DNA of 64,000 bases. It comes from Hemileia vastatrix (lineage: Eukaryota > Basidiomycota > Pucciniomycetes > Pucciniales > Zaghouaniaceae). The position numbers and the translations under genes are program-made. Every line of letters begins with the position of its first letter. The stretch's first letter is position 1. Shown here in pieces: positions 32,951-44,682 of this stretch. The DNA lies in NCBI GenBank assembly GCA_030280995.1, contig JASXTE010000016.1, forward strand, positions 17,468,501-17,532,500. Reading direction: 5' to 3'. Under the pieces are notes generated by a model. It was not told the origin of the DNA, did not search any database, and worked only from the letters and a program-made list of their open reading frames with translations.

Positions 32951-35900
32951 TCAATCTTCTTCATGTCTAGTGCCTCTAGGATAAAACCTCTTCACCTGAT
33001 CTGTAGCCACTCTCTTCTTTAAGACTGCACCATCCAACTCTTCCAAAACATAAGAGCCTCCAGACACCTGAGATCTGACTCTGTAAGGTCCATTCCATCT
33101 GTCAGCAAACATTTTTACCCACTGACTCTCCAAACTTCTATTATAAGCCAAAACCAAACAACAAGGTTTCAAGGGATTCCTGAGTCTATGAGCCAACTTC
33201 TTGTCCCAGTATCTTACTGATTTATTCCTAATCTTCATCATTCTAGAGTATGCCTTCTCTTGACATTCCTTTCTACATTCCAACTGTTGCATCCTGACAC
33301 AGAGCAAATCTTCTGTTGAGCACACATCATCCCAAATAATTTTAAGATAAGAGACAGCTTATAAATCCACTGGTAGAACAGCTTTCTGCCCAAAAATTAA
33401 TTCATAAGGGGAATAGTCAGTTGTCCTTTTAACAGTGACCCTATCAGCAAATAACACCAAGGGTAAATAATGCCTCCATTTTTCAGCACTATCTCCACAC
33501 GTCTTCACAAAAGCATTCTTGATAACTTGATAGCATCTTTTAACCATGCCTTCAGCTTCAGGATAATAAGGTGTAGCCACTCTGACTTTAGAACCAATAC
33601 TTTCCACAGATTCTTTAAATTCAGCTCCAAACTCTGGCCCACCATCAACAGTAACCAACTTCATCAACCCATACCTAAATACCCATTCCTTCTTCAAAAA
33701 TTCTTCCACATTTTTTGAAGTCAAATTAACCAGAGGCACTGCCTCAACCCAACCAGATAAATCATCCCTGGAAAAAATCAAATAATTATACTCTCCCTAT
33801 TTGATATGGACAGCATCCAAACTAAATCTTCCAAATACAGATGATTCTCCAGTAGAACAGCCAACCTCTTTAGGTTTCAAGTGACTTCTTCTTTGACATT
33901 CTTCACAAGATTGAACCCAACCCTGCACAGCCAACTTCATACCTGGCCACCAAAATCTGTCAGCTACTCTTCTATAAGTCTCCCCAAAGCCTCTATTACC
34001 AAGGTCTTCATGAAAAGACTTCAACACAGCTTCTTGACCCTTCTTCTGAGTCGCCACAACCTGAGGATTAAGATGTCTCCTCCTCATCAATCTTCTTCCT
34101 GACACATAAAATCCATGACTCTTCTTCTTGATTGCCAACCAAGTATCATCATCACAACTATCTGGCCTCTCCAAGGTCAAAAGATATTCCACCATAATAA
34201 AATAAAACCCAGACTGACCCCAGGTCTCATCTTCAAAATCCAACAAAACAACATCCAAGGGTACAACTCTGTCATCAAAATCACCAGCGTGAACATGAGC
34301 CAATTGACCAGCCCAACCAGGATACCAATCCTTAAATTTTGGTACATCCTTCTCTTTCCACTGAATCTTGTGAGAATCCAGTTCACTAACAAAAACACCA
34401 TTTTCCAAATTTGAGCTGTCCCAAACAACAACTCCATCTTCATCAACACAAACATCCTGATCACCAGAATCAAGATCAGATCCAGCCAGTATAGCCTCTT
34501 GGGGGAGGTCAGAAAAATCTTCAGCACCCTTTGTGCTGGCCCTAACCACTGGAACATCTTCATTAAACTCTTCAGCCTCAGAATCTTCATCTGTAGGTGT
34601 CCTCCTTGATAATCCATCAGGCATTGTAAAAGTTTTTCCTGGTTTGTGTACCAGGTCAAAAGAAAAATGTTGAATAAATGCCACCCACCTAGTCATTGGA
34701 GCATTTGGAAGACTAGGTGTATTGATCATCTGAACTAAAGATTTTGCATCCACCTGCAGCTCAAAATGCTGCCCCCACAAAACAGTCTGTAGCTTCTTTA
34801 AAATTTTTGCTACACCACACAATTCCAACTTAGGTTGAGAATACCTAGATTCCACCTCATTAAACACCACAGACTCATATCTTACTGGCCTGACCCTCCC
34901 AGTTTTATCTTCCTGAGACAAAACAGCACCAGCCGCAATATAGCTTGAGTCCACTTCCAGATAAATTTTTCCAGCACCAACACCATAATCCAACTTGTGA
35001 AGAACAATATCTTCCCCAACAACCTTTTTCAACTTCTGAAAAGCTTCTTCACACTCTTCAGTCCATTTCCAATCTGCATCTTTTCTGGTAAACCTCCTTA
35101 AAGGTGAAGCCAACAAAGAAAAATCCTTAATAAAAATCCTGACATATACACACACACCCAAAAATCCCCTGACTTCAGTAGTATTTTTAGGCCTTGGCCA
35201 TGACTGAATTTTATTAATCTTTTTCTTTGCCATAATCCTTCCCTCTTTACATACCACATGACCCAAAATTTCCAAATCAGGGACACAACAACAGAATTTC
35301 AACCCTGAAATGGTCAAACCAGCCTCTTCAATCCTAAACAACACTCTCTCTACAGTTATTTCATATTCCAAAACAAACCTCCTTATGCCAGGGTTTTCTG
35401 TTAACACCTCATTATCATAATCAGTGGATGGTCATTTAATTCCACCATCATCAATAAAAATACCAGCATGAGTAGGAACCTCATCCTGCAAAATCCAAGC
35501 CATCTGTGCTTGATATACTGCCACTGAATTAGTTGCTCCTTGAGGCAACCTAGTGAGCTGAAATCTTCCCAAAGGAGTCTCAAAAGTTGTGAGAGGCCTT
35601 GAATCCGTATGAAGTTCCCTCTAATCATAACCACCCATAATATCACCAAAACCATAACACACCCTTCCAGTAAAAGCTTCAACAAAATCCTCTGCACTTG
35701 GTGGCATACCAGCGTCCTTGATAGTGACTCTATTCAAGGCTCTAAGATCATGAACCACCCTCAACTTTCCATTCTGCTTCTTTACACAGAAAACTGGACT
35801 TGAGTAACTTGATGTCGATTGTTTGTATAACCCAGTCCTGACTCTTTCCCTAACAATCTCGACAAAATTCTCTCTGATAGCAGCTGGAATTGGAATAGGT

Positions 35901-36586
35901 TTGGTTTGCCAAGGTTCATGACAAACCACAGGAATAAAGTAAGGTTCCCCATAAGAGTGCTTCAACACACTCCTTTCCTCCTCAACAAAAGCCACATCTT
36001 TTTCCCTTAGCACAATAACATGCAACAATAACTTCTTTTCTTCTTCAGACAACCACCCATCAGGACCAAAATTAACAACTTTCAACCTTTCCACAGTCAC
36101 CCTAGCCATCTCTAAAAATTCTGTAGGATTATTCACCAAAGGAGTACAGTACGGATCTCTTGACAAAGGAGGTCTCTTCAAGGGCTGATTCAAACCCACA
36201 GGCATAGGCTCATTGACAGGCCTAATCTTCTGCACTACCTTCTTATACTTTGCCGCTCCACCTTCAACTTGAGGGATCTTCAGGAAATCTTCACCACCAG
36301 ACCTGGAACAAAAACCAAGGGTTTCCCCATTGCTCACATGTGTGGCCAAGGTAATGTTTTTGAAAGGTGTAGAAGAAACCCTAGCGGTGCACAATTGGGA
36401 GGACTTACTTTTAGACCCCAATCTCACTACTCCACAACTTTTCCGCAATTCCAAATCTTCATCTTCACTTCCGTCTTCCAAATCTTCAAATCTTGATTCA
36501 TATTCAGAATCAACTCTTTTAAAATTGTGCAGTTTATCCTCATGCTGGATGCCCAAAAATTGATCTTGATGATCTTCTTTCTTCAT
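32951..36586 (-). pseudogene. pol: RT-RNase H-integrase ORF of the minus-strand gypsy element, four in-frame stops
   Basis: One continuous frame from ATG 36586 to the stop at 32951 is interrupted by stops at 35623-35621, 35434-35432, 33799-33797 and 33361-33359, with no frameshift. Order: acidic N-terminal region; RT with PVFCVKKQNGKLRVVHDLRA and FIDD at 35447-35458; RNase H with IYLEVDSSYIAAGAVLS and LQVDAKSLVQM; integrase zinc domain (FHEDLGNRGFGETYRR ... CEECQRRSH), in which the second His is Asn; integrase core with DAVH, TVDGGPEF and AEGMVKRCYQ, where the expected catalytic Glu (VER) is Lys; a C-terminal SH3-like part (DRWNGPYRVRSQVSGGSYV). No chromodomain is seen. Replication in cis is not possible from this copy. 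Confidence 0.92.
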
Positions 36587-36940
36587 TATTTTCTGATTTT
36601 TTTTTGATTTTCTTAAACTATCTTGAAATTTTTATCTCCTTTTCTTGAGTTTTCTTGTGAATTTTAGACCCCAATCTCACCACTCCAAAACTTTTCCACA
36701 TATCTTTCAATAAAGATATATAACCAATCTTCTTTCTGGAGCTTGAATTAAAAATAATTGAGAATCTTGAGAGAGAACAGAGACTTGATAAAAAACTTGA
36801 TGAATACTTTCAGAGAAGAGAAACATTATAAAGAGAAAGTTGAAAATCCACTTGGTATATCTCCAAGTGAGCTGACCTACTACAACCTGGGAACTCCTCA
36901 TCTTGGGGAGAGGTTGTAGCACTAGGGTGATCAGCCTTCC
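36587..36940 (-). other. Untranslated junction between protease and RT ORFs, with two stem-loops
   Basis: This 354-bp gap separates the protease stop (36943-36941) from the RT ORF start (36586), in the same frame. It contains CTACAACCT / AGGTTGTAG (36880-36888 with 36911-36919) and CACTTGG / CCAAGTG (36849-36855 with 36863-36869). A 36661-36695 block (TTTTAGACCCCAATCTCACC) duplicates 36411-36445 inside the RT ORF. It may be a leader for reinitiation or a second transcript. Confidence 0.55.
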
Positions 36941-37945
36941 TCATTCTAAAAAAGACAGACCCTCACTAGAGCCTGAGACGCAATCCAAAAAACCAGAGGC
37001 AGCACCCACTTCTCTTCTTCTCCTACAACAATCCATGCACTGGCACATTGAAGATAAACCAGGCCTGATCTCCCAACCATCCTCTCCAGGGGATGATAAC
37101 CTCATGTGAAGTCTCCTTTCATCTTCACCAGTCAACTCCAAACTGATTCCCAAATCAAATCGATAACCAATTCTTGCCTGAAAATCCATCAAGAATGGCC
37201 CACCCAAAACAGCTTTAACTGTTCCCTTAGCAATATAAAAATGAACCTTCCCTGAGGCTCCACCAACATCTAACTTCACAAACTCAGAAGTTCCAACCAA
37301 TTCAGTGACATGGCCACCAATCCCTCTCAAATTCCCACCAATACCAGTTTTGATGGGGAGGCCCAAATGAGTAGCTTCAAAAAAAGAAATAAGGTTTATC
37401 TGAGAACCTGAATCCACCAATGCCCTTGCCTCCCTGCCATTTAGAGTGACATTGACATTACCCAGAGGAGCAGAAAAATGAGTTTCCAACCCCTCACCAA
37501 ACTTTTCAGCAGAATCACAAATGTATTCCACCTCCCCAGAAGAAACTCTTCTCCTGGTCAATAACTTTTTCTCTCTATAAGCCAAACCTGGACTTATAGC
37601 ATACAATTCCCCATAAGTAAGGGAAACCTGACCCTGATTCATCCTTTCCAGGACAGAGTCCATAACATTAACTTGACCAGAAACTACTGGCCTCTCAAAG
37701 TGAGCCCTTGGCTTCACTACCTTAGTCCTAAAAGCTTCTTGAGGACCAGCACCACCAACAGATTTAACATCAACAGGAACCAAACCAGATCCCTCACCAG
37801 AACCTCTAACTCCAGCAGGCTTTGGCAATGAAGCCAAAAGGACATCCTCCTCAGATTCAGAATCAACCTCCATTGGCATTGGCTCACCATTCATGTCCAA
37901 TGCACCAAAACTAGGGGGGGCCATGTCAGCCATACCCTTCTGCAT
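36941..37945 (-). CDS. Protease (retropepsin-like) ORF of the gypsy element
   Basis: A 334-aa open frame. An acidic, Pro-rich N-terminus (PMPMEVDSESEEDVLLASLP) leads to an aspartic protease domain with the catalytic motif at D178 (ARALVDSGSQINLIS) and the flap and C-terminal hydrophobic part (AVLGGPFLMDFQARIGY, like the usual ILGxxFL). It is in the same frame as gag, separated only by TAA and one AAG codon. It could be made by readthrough as a Gag-PR fusion or from its own ATG (37945). The protease would mature Gag and Pol in the particle. No internal stop is seen. Confidence 0.85.
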   Translation of the reverse strand: MQKGMADMAPPSFGALDMNGEPMPMEVDSESEEDVLLASLPKPAGVRGSGEGSGLVPVDVKSVGGAGPQEAFRTKVVKPRAHFERPVVSGQVNVMDSVLERMNQGQVSLTYGELYAISPGLAYREKKLLTRRRVSSGEVEYICDSAEKFGEGLETHFSAPLGNVNVTLNGREARALVDSGSQINLISFFEATHLGLPIKTGIGGNLRGIGGHVTELVGTSEFVKLDVGGASGKVHFYIAKGTVKAVLGGPFLMDFQARIGYRFDLGISLELTGEDERRLHMRLSSPGEDGWEIRPGLSSMCQCMDCCRRRREVGAASGFLDCVSGSSEGLSFLE

Positions 37946-37948
37946 CTT

Positions 37949-39322
37949 TTACAGCTCCTCTTTGCTGTGCCTCTTCCTAGCTGCACTCAGCTTAGGATCT
38001 GCCTTTGAAACCTTTGGCTTTGGTTGTGCCTGAGAACTGCTCTTAGGCCTTCCCACCTTCCCTGCTTCCACATCATAAACACCAGCCAAGCATTCTCCAC
38101 TTGACTGTCCACCACAGGAATACAACTCCAAACCACCAAAGGAAGTAGAAAAAGAGACCTTATTGACCTCCTTCCCCTTTCTCTTGACGTCATCATCTTC
38201 CTTACCAGAAGACTTCCCCTGGTCAGGAATCTCCTCAAACCTTGGCCTCCTTTGATTGAGACCACCCCTTCTCCTTACCAAATCAACAGGAGCCTGCCCC
38301 TCACTGGGCTTCACAAATGAACCATCAGGGAACTTGAAAACGCTGCCATCAAATTCCACCTTTCCTTCAGACACATCCCTGTTCAATGCCCAACAATCAT
38401 TGGACCTGTTCCCCCTCCTACTGCAATAAGAGCAGACCCAAGGATAACTCCTACCAGCCCTCCTATCAAAATCTCTAGGCTGAGAAGGTGCCTTATTGAC
38501 CTTCTTAGCCTCCTGAACAAAAATATTCAGCTGCTTTGTGAAATCAGCCAACTGCTCCCCCACTGGGTCCCTCTCCTGTTTGGGAACCTGCACCATATTC
38601 TTCTCCTCCTTCTTCACCCTAACTTCCTTTTCAGCCAAAGCCTCACTGACTTTGCTGAAATATTTGGCACGCCCCTCCTGATAGGTGTCCACAGCCAATA
38701 ACTTCAAATGGGCCTCAACAGCTTCCTTCACCTTATCCAAGGCAGGAAACTTCTGGTCCCCATTAGAAAGAGTCTTCATCAAGTCTTTCCTTGACAGCTC
38801 CTTCAACACATCCATCCTGACATCTCTAGCCAGGGCAGACCAAAATACATCCTTGGCAGCATTTTCATGTGCCAGCTTCTCCACTTCCACCAAGTATTCC
38901 ACCACAGGATCAAGCTGTGGCAGAAACTTTCTGTGACTATGCAAGTTACCAACACCACCACAAGATTGCCATTCACTGAAAACCTTGTTCAGATCCACCA
39001 TAGTGAACCTGACACCCCATCTATCTACCATCTCCCTACACAATAACTTCCAATCCCTCTTCTTGTAGCCAGACATGGCCACAATCTCCTTCTCCACTGC
39101 CCTATCACCAATGAAGAAGATAATCTGCTTCACCATGTCCAGGTAAGAAGCACCATCCACTCCAGAAGTAGTTTCATACTTCTCCAGAAACCACTTGACA
39201 TCCTCCCCATTAAACTTGGTACCATCCCAAGTTTTAATGCCAACACACTCCTTGACCATCACAGCAGGAAAACCATCTCCCCCACTGACAGTCACCACAG
39301 GAATAGAGGAACCAGAAGCCAT
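37949..39322 (-). CDS. gag: Gag ORF of the minus-strand gypsy element
   Basis: A 457-aa open frame from ATG at 39322 (MASGSSIPVVTVSGGDG). The frame is open further upstream, but that part is LTR and primer-binding-site sequence, so this Met is preferred. A capsid-like region (WDGTKFNGEDVKWFLEKYET, DMVKQIIFFIGDRAVEKEI) is followed by a Lys/Glu-rich coiled-coil-like part and a zinc knuckle at C297-C310 (CSYCSRRGNRSNDC). Its third ligand position is Asn (N305), where the family has His. It ends KRHSKEEL just before the protease ORF. Gag forms the particle and binds RNA. Confidence 0.88.
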   Translation of the reverse strand: MASGSSIPVVTVSGGDGFPAVMVKECVGIKTWDGTKFNGEDVKWFLEKYETTSGVDGASYLDMVKQIIFFIGDRAVEKEIVAMSGYKKRDWKLLCREMVDRWGVRFTMVDLNKVFSEWQSCGGVGNLHSHRKFLPQLDPVVEYLVEVEKLAHENAAKDVFWSALARDVRMDVLKELSRKDLMKTLSNGDQKFPALDKVKEAVEAHLKLLAVDTYQEGRAKYFSKVSEALAEKEVRVKKEEKNMVQVPKQERDPVGEQLADFTKQLNIFVQEAKKVNKAPSQPRDFDRRAGRSYPWVCSYCSRRGNRSNDCWALNRDVSEGKVEFDGSVFKFPDGSFVKPSEGQAPVDLVRRRGGLNQRRPRFEEIPDQGKSSGKEDDDVKRKGKEVNKVSFSTSFGGLELYSCGGQSSGECLAGVYDVEAGKVGRPKSSSQAQPKPKVSKADPKLSAARKRHSKEEL

Positions 39323-39390
39323 TCCTCCAGACCAAAACACCAAAACATCCCACCAAAGAAAACAGAGATTCCAAAGGACTAGCAAGTTCC

Positions 39391-39408
39391 CCCCCACGTT
39401 GGGTGCCA
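39391..39408 (-). other. Primer binding site of the gypsy element
   Basis: Four bases inside the 5' LTR, the minus strand reads TGGCACCCAACGTGGGGG. It starts with TGG, complementary to a tRNA CCA end. The tRNA species was not determined. Confidence 0.75.
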
Positions 39409-39412
39409 GAAA

Positions 39413-40503
39413 TGTAGACAATCCTATAGTACTAGCTATAGGCCTTGTCCAAGGGAGTTGGAGAAAAACCAGAGAAAAAATCCCCTGTCCCTTTAGAAAA
39501 ATAGAGTGAGATTTACTTGCTAAAGTAAGTTGGTTCCTGTTTGCTAAAGCCCCCTTTTCAACACACTTGACTGCTTGATGAGCCAAGAAAGTAGTCCCCA
39601 GATAGACTACCAGACCAAAGAACTGAAATGCAGACCAATGTCCACACCAGACAAGGCAAAGATACTTGATGTAGGCTGCAAATCCACACCAGAGACAGCA
39701 ATAATACTTGATATAGCTTGCAAGACTATACCAGAGAACCTGTTGCTAAAGTTGAGTTAAATGAAGAACTAACCTTGCAACAAACACAGCCAATTGTGGC
39801 CAAAAACAGTGAAAACTGAGTGAGGAACAAGGATATCACCTCTGGATGGTTGTATGATAATTAAAGTTGACCCAAACTGTCTTATTCACTATGTACACAC
39901 AGACCACTATCTAAGAGCCCATGCACACCAAAGAATTTGGCACCTGTACCAGCCAAATTGAATAAAAACCCTCCAGAAGTGCTCCCCAACCTTCTAAAAC
40001 AGAGGCGGGCAGGCCCCCCAACGTCGGAGGTGCCGCCTGAAGCGGCCCAGCCTCCCTGAAGCCAGAAAACCAATAAAAACACCTAATCTACTTAGAAAAA
40101 TTCACTACAACTACTAAAACCCTTAAAACACAAAATTACGCTGTAACAACATTGAGACATGAAATATAGAGCTAAATTAGCCCTATCTAACGGTACTAAG
40201 CACTTAACCCTAAGACTTAAGGTTAGCCCGTAAAACACAAAAACCAAAATTAAACAGCTATCTTTTGTAACTGAAAAATGAGGAAATGACCCCTTAAAAC
40301 TTAGAATATGAAAAATATAAACAAGACATAAAATATAGAGAAAAACCGGGGCTATCCAATGATAGTACCCACATACGTGCAGCTCCAATATTCACAGAAT
40401 AAAACCAGAAAAACACCCAATTCTTCAACAGATGCCAATTAAGACATGCACAAACAGCGCCAAATAACACAACAAAGGCCCCTGCCAATGTTGGAAGACC
40501 ACA
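39413..40503 (-). repeat. 5' LTR of the minus-strand gypsy element
   Basis: A 1091-bp LTR with TG...CA ends on the + strand reading (TGTAGACAATCC ... GAAGACCACA), nearly matching 27759-28846. The G+C-rich patch lies at 40000-40050. ORFs read through it (40092-40388, 40294-40617) are not genes. Confidence 0.93.
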
Positions 40504-40915
40504 CTGTGTGATGATAAAAGAGAAAGGGATGTGAGAAATGTGAAGTGTAGCAAAAGGTAATGGGTATGGAGAAAAAAAGGAAGGGTGGGTAGAAAAGCAA
40601 AAGGGATGGAAAGACATGAGATTATAATTTTAAGGTGGAAAAAGAAATTGGGAAGAGTGGAGAAATAATTGAAGGGCATTGGAAGAATTGGGGATTGGTT
40701 GAAAGGGGAGAAAAACAATTTATAATTTTTGGGATGGGGAGTGAAAGAAAAATGAGAGGATAAAAATTAAAGGAGTGTGGATGAGTGAGGAGAGCAGATA
40801 AAGGTGTAATTAAGTAGGAGAAAATAAGAAAAATGAGTTGGAAACTGTGAAAATTAAGTCAGTAAGACAAGAAGGTGAAAACTATTGTATGTTCAAACAT
40901 CAGAATTTACCCTCA
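40504..40915. repeat. Purine-rich half of the strand-switch element
   Basis: 40510-40870 is nearly all A/G (GATAAAAGAGAAAGGGATGTG, GGAAGGGTGGGTAGAAAAGC). It is the continuation of the pyrimidine-rich block at 27590-27758 interrupted by the gypsy insertion, in the order seen intact at 22450-23060. Confidence 0.6.
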
Positions 40916-40917
40916 TA

Positions 40918-43900
40918 ACAAGGGGTGTCAGCTCTGGAAATTTTGCACTTAAATTATATGCGTATTTCAAACCAAATCAGCACTTAAATTTTGTAAAAAA
41001 AAGAAACTTATTTCAAAAATAAGTTTCAGTACTGAAGTCAAATCAGCACTTTTTGCATAATTTTTTTTCAAAACCACATGTTGGCCTCACCATCCCTTAC
41101 TTTCTCACCTCATCCTTTTTACATGTCACCCACAGATCACCCTATCTACCCAAATATCCTTGGCCCACATCGCTAACTGAAATTGGCAACATTTATTTTC
41201 CATTTCCAACTCAAATTTACATTTTTCTCATCACAGTAGGCTCCTTCATTTTTATTTCATGATTTTTCACCTTTTTCCTGCTGAAGTTCTCATCCCTCTC
41301 TGCATCTTGTGGTTGCTGAGATATGGAACTTAGAATTTGAGCCTTCTTTTTTGAACTATTCATAGTGCATTCTTTATTCATTTCACTTGATCCATATTCT
41401 ATTCCCCCCAAATTCCAAATTCATTCTTTCTCACTCTATTTTTTCTTACCTTTCCATCAAGGTGAGTGTAAACTCTTTTTTTCATGCCTATCTGATATCT
41501 CTTTCTTTCTATCATGAATGCGCTCTACAATCTATATAGGAAACTTATCTGGATATGGGTGGACTTAATGAGCCCCTGTTGTTGTTATTTTCACTATCAC
41601 TTCACAAATTTTTATGCAGTTTTGAAAAAAATCAGAATAAGGGCTAGGTTTATTCAAATCTCATGTTCTTTTACATTGCAACAAATTTTTTCTTTTTCAC
41701 AGGGGAAGAAGTGGCACAAAAATTACCCAATGATTATGCAGAAATTTTTTTTAACACTAAAAGGTCTCGAGTGAGTCTTAAGTGTAAAAATAAATTATTT
41801 TGTAACTTCTGAATAACTGCTGCATATATTTAGTACTGAAGCTCAAAACAGAAATGTGTTGTAGTGTTATCTGAAGATTTTCCTGAAGCCTGCCTTTTAT
41901 TTTCCCCAAATGTTTTTGAAATTGGCTCAGTGGTTTCTCAGATATTCACCTTTAAAATTGAGTCTTTTTTAAAACACTTCCTTTTTTGCTTTTATATTAT
42001 ATAAATATAGATTAGGGCTTCAAAAATTCATATCTGATGATTAGCTAGGATTTTAGATTTCACATGTATTGCTGAATATTAGATTCGGGTTAGTATCTAA
42101 TTCCTTTCACTGATATTCTTTACTACACTAGAATAAATCTTCTGTAAACATTTTAAACTAGGTCTCACTTTCTATCATTAAATCACACTCCAATCTATAT
42201 AGGACACTTATATGGGTAATGGTGGACTTATTGAACCTCTGTTGTTTTCATTTTCACTTTTTCTTCTCAAATTTTTATTCCTTTTAAAAAAATCAGAAAT
42301 AGGGTTAGGTTTATTCAAATCTCATGTCCTTTTAGCTGAAGACTCTCTTGAATTCTGCCTTTCATTTTCTTCAAACAGTTTTGAATCTAGTTAAGTGGTC
42401 CCTGAGAAAATGAACTTTAAATGTGAGTCTATTTTTTTCACTATTTTACTTTTTTTTCTTTGATATTACATACTTAACAAATAAATATTCTGAAATCTTT
42501 ATAACATGATAGATTGCATATTTGTGACAGTAATTTTTGTATTTCAAAATAAAATATCAAGTTTACTTATTTCATTTGCACTCTTGGGGAATTCTTAGAT
42601 CTATTTTGGTACACTTTTGGCATCTTTTTGGCTTGGATTTTTTTGGGTTTATCATTTTGGGATTAGATTAAAATAAGAAAGTATTTAATTTCTATAAATA
42701 TTCTATCAAGATATGCAAATGGTTTCTGTATTCTATAGAATCATTTTGATTCAAATCAACAAAAATGGATACAGAAGTTTATCATTCTAGTGAAAATCAT
42801 CAAAAAACACAACCTCCCCCTAGTTTGAAATCATGTGATGACTTCACTCATCTTGGCTTTTCTTTTTAAATCAATCAAGACTTTATTAATAGGGTAAGTA
42901 ATGTAAGAAAAGAAGCTTTTGTTTCTAACAAAGTTTTAGGTAGACAAGAGAAGTATGGGGTCTAATAAAGGCTTCCATTTCTCTTATTCAATGTCATAAT
43001 TTAAAATATAAAAGTTGTTTATCCACTTCACTCTCTTCAGGTTTAAGACTGTTGAGCCATGCTACTGTGTTATCATGTCTACATTAATTTGTGGCATGTT
43101 TTCTTGAATTTATTTGTGATTCAAATTTATTTTCTTGAATTCTAATTATTGTATCTTTTTGTCTTTTTCTGAATAAAATTTTTATTGTTAATTCACAAAT
43201 TGAAAGTGAAGATTGACAATCTGGACCCCTACTATGATAAAACTCAGGAGGAGGTATTGCCATTTTTTTGAATTGAAAATTTATTAAACAATTTTAGAAA
43301 AGAATCAAGGTATTAAATGTTTTATTTTTAATATTGGAGGGAATATAAATTGTACATTAGAAATATGAAGCTTTTTACACTTACATTGATGTGTTTTAGA
43401 TTACAGAAACACACTCAACATCATACCAGATTTTCTTTGTATTTGATAACATTTTTTATCAAAAAACATGACCAAGTAATGAAACATTTTTTGCATAAAA
43501 TTTATCTGGTGAAAGAAAGTGTTGGAACTCTTTAAACCAAAAAAAAATGCTACCTCTTTTTTCCATAAAAGCAATTTTTTACACCTTGGTCAGGGTTCTA
43601 ACTCAATGAAATAGTTTTTCCATGAAAAAAAACCTAAAAATCATATGAAAACCTCTTCTTGAATAACCTGATATTATTCAAGTTTCTCTTCTTTGATAAG
43701 CATAGAAAGAAGTTTAAAGTATATCATAAGAAAACCAGTGGTGTATTGTTTTGTATAGCTATTAATTGAGCCATACCCTAAAGAGAATAAATTTTGTAAA
43801 ATTATTAAGGAAGCTCAATTACCATTGGAGCTCAAGTGAAATAATGAGATAGTTAATTTAATTGAAGGGTCATCACCTCAAATAATCAATTGGCTTCTGC

Positions 43901-44682
43901 TAGCAGGTGCCTAGCCCTATATTCAGTTTTGATTTAATAGTAAATTTGATTTGATATTGAATAAGTTAGTATGCTCATTTTTCAGTGCACGTGACTTACA
44001 GAAGAATTAAAGTTGAGATGAAATTAATTTAAATAAAATTTAGACATTGGCAACTGCTATCAGGTTCCCTGGTATTTTTTAGTGCATTTTACTGTTTTTG
44101 AGGATTGTTGTGAAAAATGGGATTATCCTGTATATGCTCAACCATTTTAAGGAAAAGTTTCTGGTATGTCCTGAATATCTGTCTAAAACTGGGATCAGAT
44201 AAATTTAGGAGTCTTTGGATGGTATCCTTAAGGGTTTGAATTACTTGTGGATTTCTGGGTAGAAGGTAACATTTTCTGGCCATTTTTGATTTAAAAACAA
44301 AGTCTTCTTAAAGATAAGGATTGGAATCAAAGAAGAGATCAAGAGCTATGAAGCTAATTTCTTGATGTATTTTATCATGATTTAAGAGTGAGGAATGAAT
44401 GACTCTTATTTGGTAAATAAATTTTAATGATTTATGATTCTTTGAGTTATGAAGTGTTATGTTTCAGAGCTCTGTGTATGAATATGATGAATCTAAAAAA
44501 TAAGCGAAGGGGGAATTTATGGTGAATATAGAAATTTTGGTCAATAAAGTGGAGGTTTGAGTGATATACACCAGTTTTAGGGCTAGTCTTTTTTAGAAAT
44601 TTGTACTTAGATAAGTGAGTAATTGGTTAAATTTAAGTGCTGATTTGTAAGTGTTAATTTGTCAAAAATTAACCCCCATATT
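40918..44682 (-). mobile_element. PIF/Harbinger-like element, reverse orientation
   Basis: It starts AAGGGGTGTCAGCTCTGG with the right-end subterminal block (ACTTATTTCAAAAATAAGTTTCAG, ACCACATGTTGGCC). It ends with the inverse left end (AAGTGCTGATTTGTAAGTGTTAATTTG, TTAACCCCCAT). The interior holds family blocks, including GGTACACTTTTGGCATC at 42610. It is about 3.8 kb with decayed ends, and was not interrupted. Confidence 0.75.
44089..44400 (-). pseudogene. Harbinger transposase N-terminal fragment
   Basis: MARKCYLLPRNPQVIQTLKD and DPSFRQIFRTYQKLFLKM, then VEHIQDNPIFHNNPQKQ, match about residues 42-105 of the intact transposase. The upstream acidic region is recognisable but out of frame. There is no catalytic domain. 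Confidence 0.85.

Larger units (their letters stand above)
27759..40503 (-). mobile_element. Full-length Ty3/gypsy retrotransposon (12.7 kb) on the minus strand
   Basis: Two LTRs (27759-28846 and 39413-40503), primer binding site, gag, protease, RT-RNase H-integrase and polypurine tract are all present. The element is flanked by the 4-bp duplication CTGT (27755-27758 and 40504-40507). The solo LTR at 16976 also has a 4-bp duplication, so this is a family property. The two LTRs differ at few visible positions, so insertion was relatively recent. Between the end of pol (32951) and the 3' LTR it carries about 4.1 kb with antisense genes and structured repeats, which is not a usual Ty3/gypsy layout. 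Confidence 0.93.

Noticed and set aside
33881..35803. Several + strand ORFs opposite the gypsy pol
   Set aside because: They are shadow frames of the RT-integrase ORF with no independent motifs, unlike the spliced Cys-rich genes at 28.8-31.7 kb.
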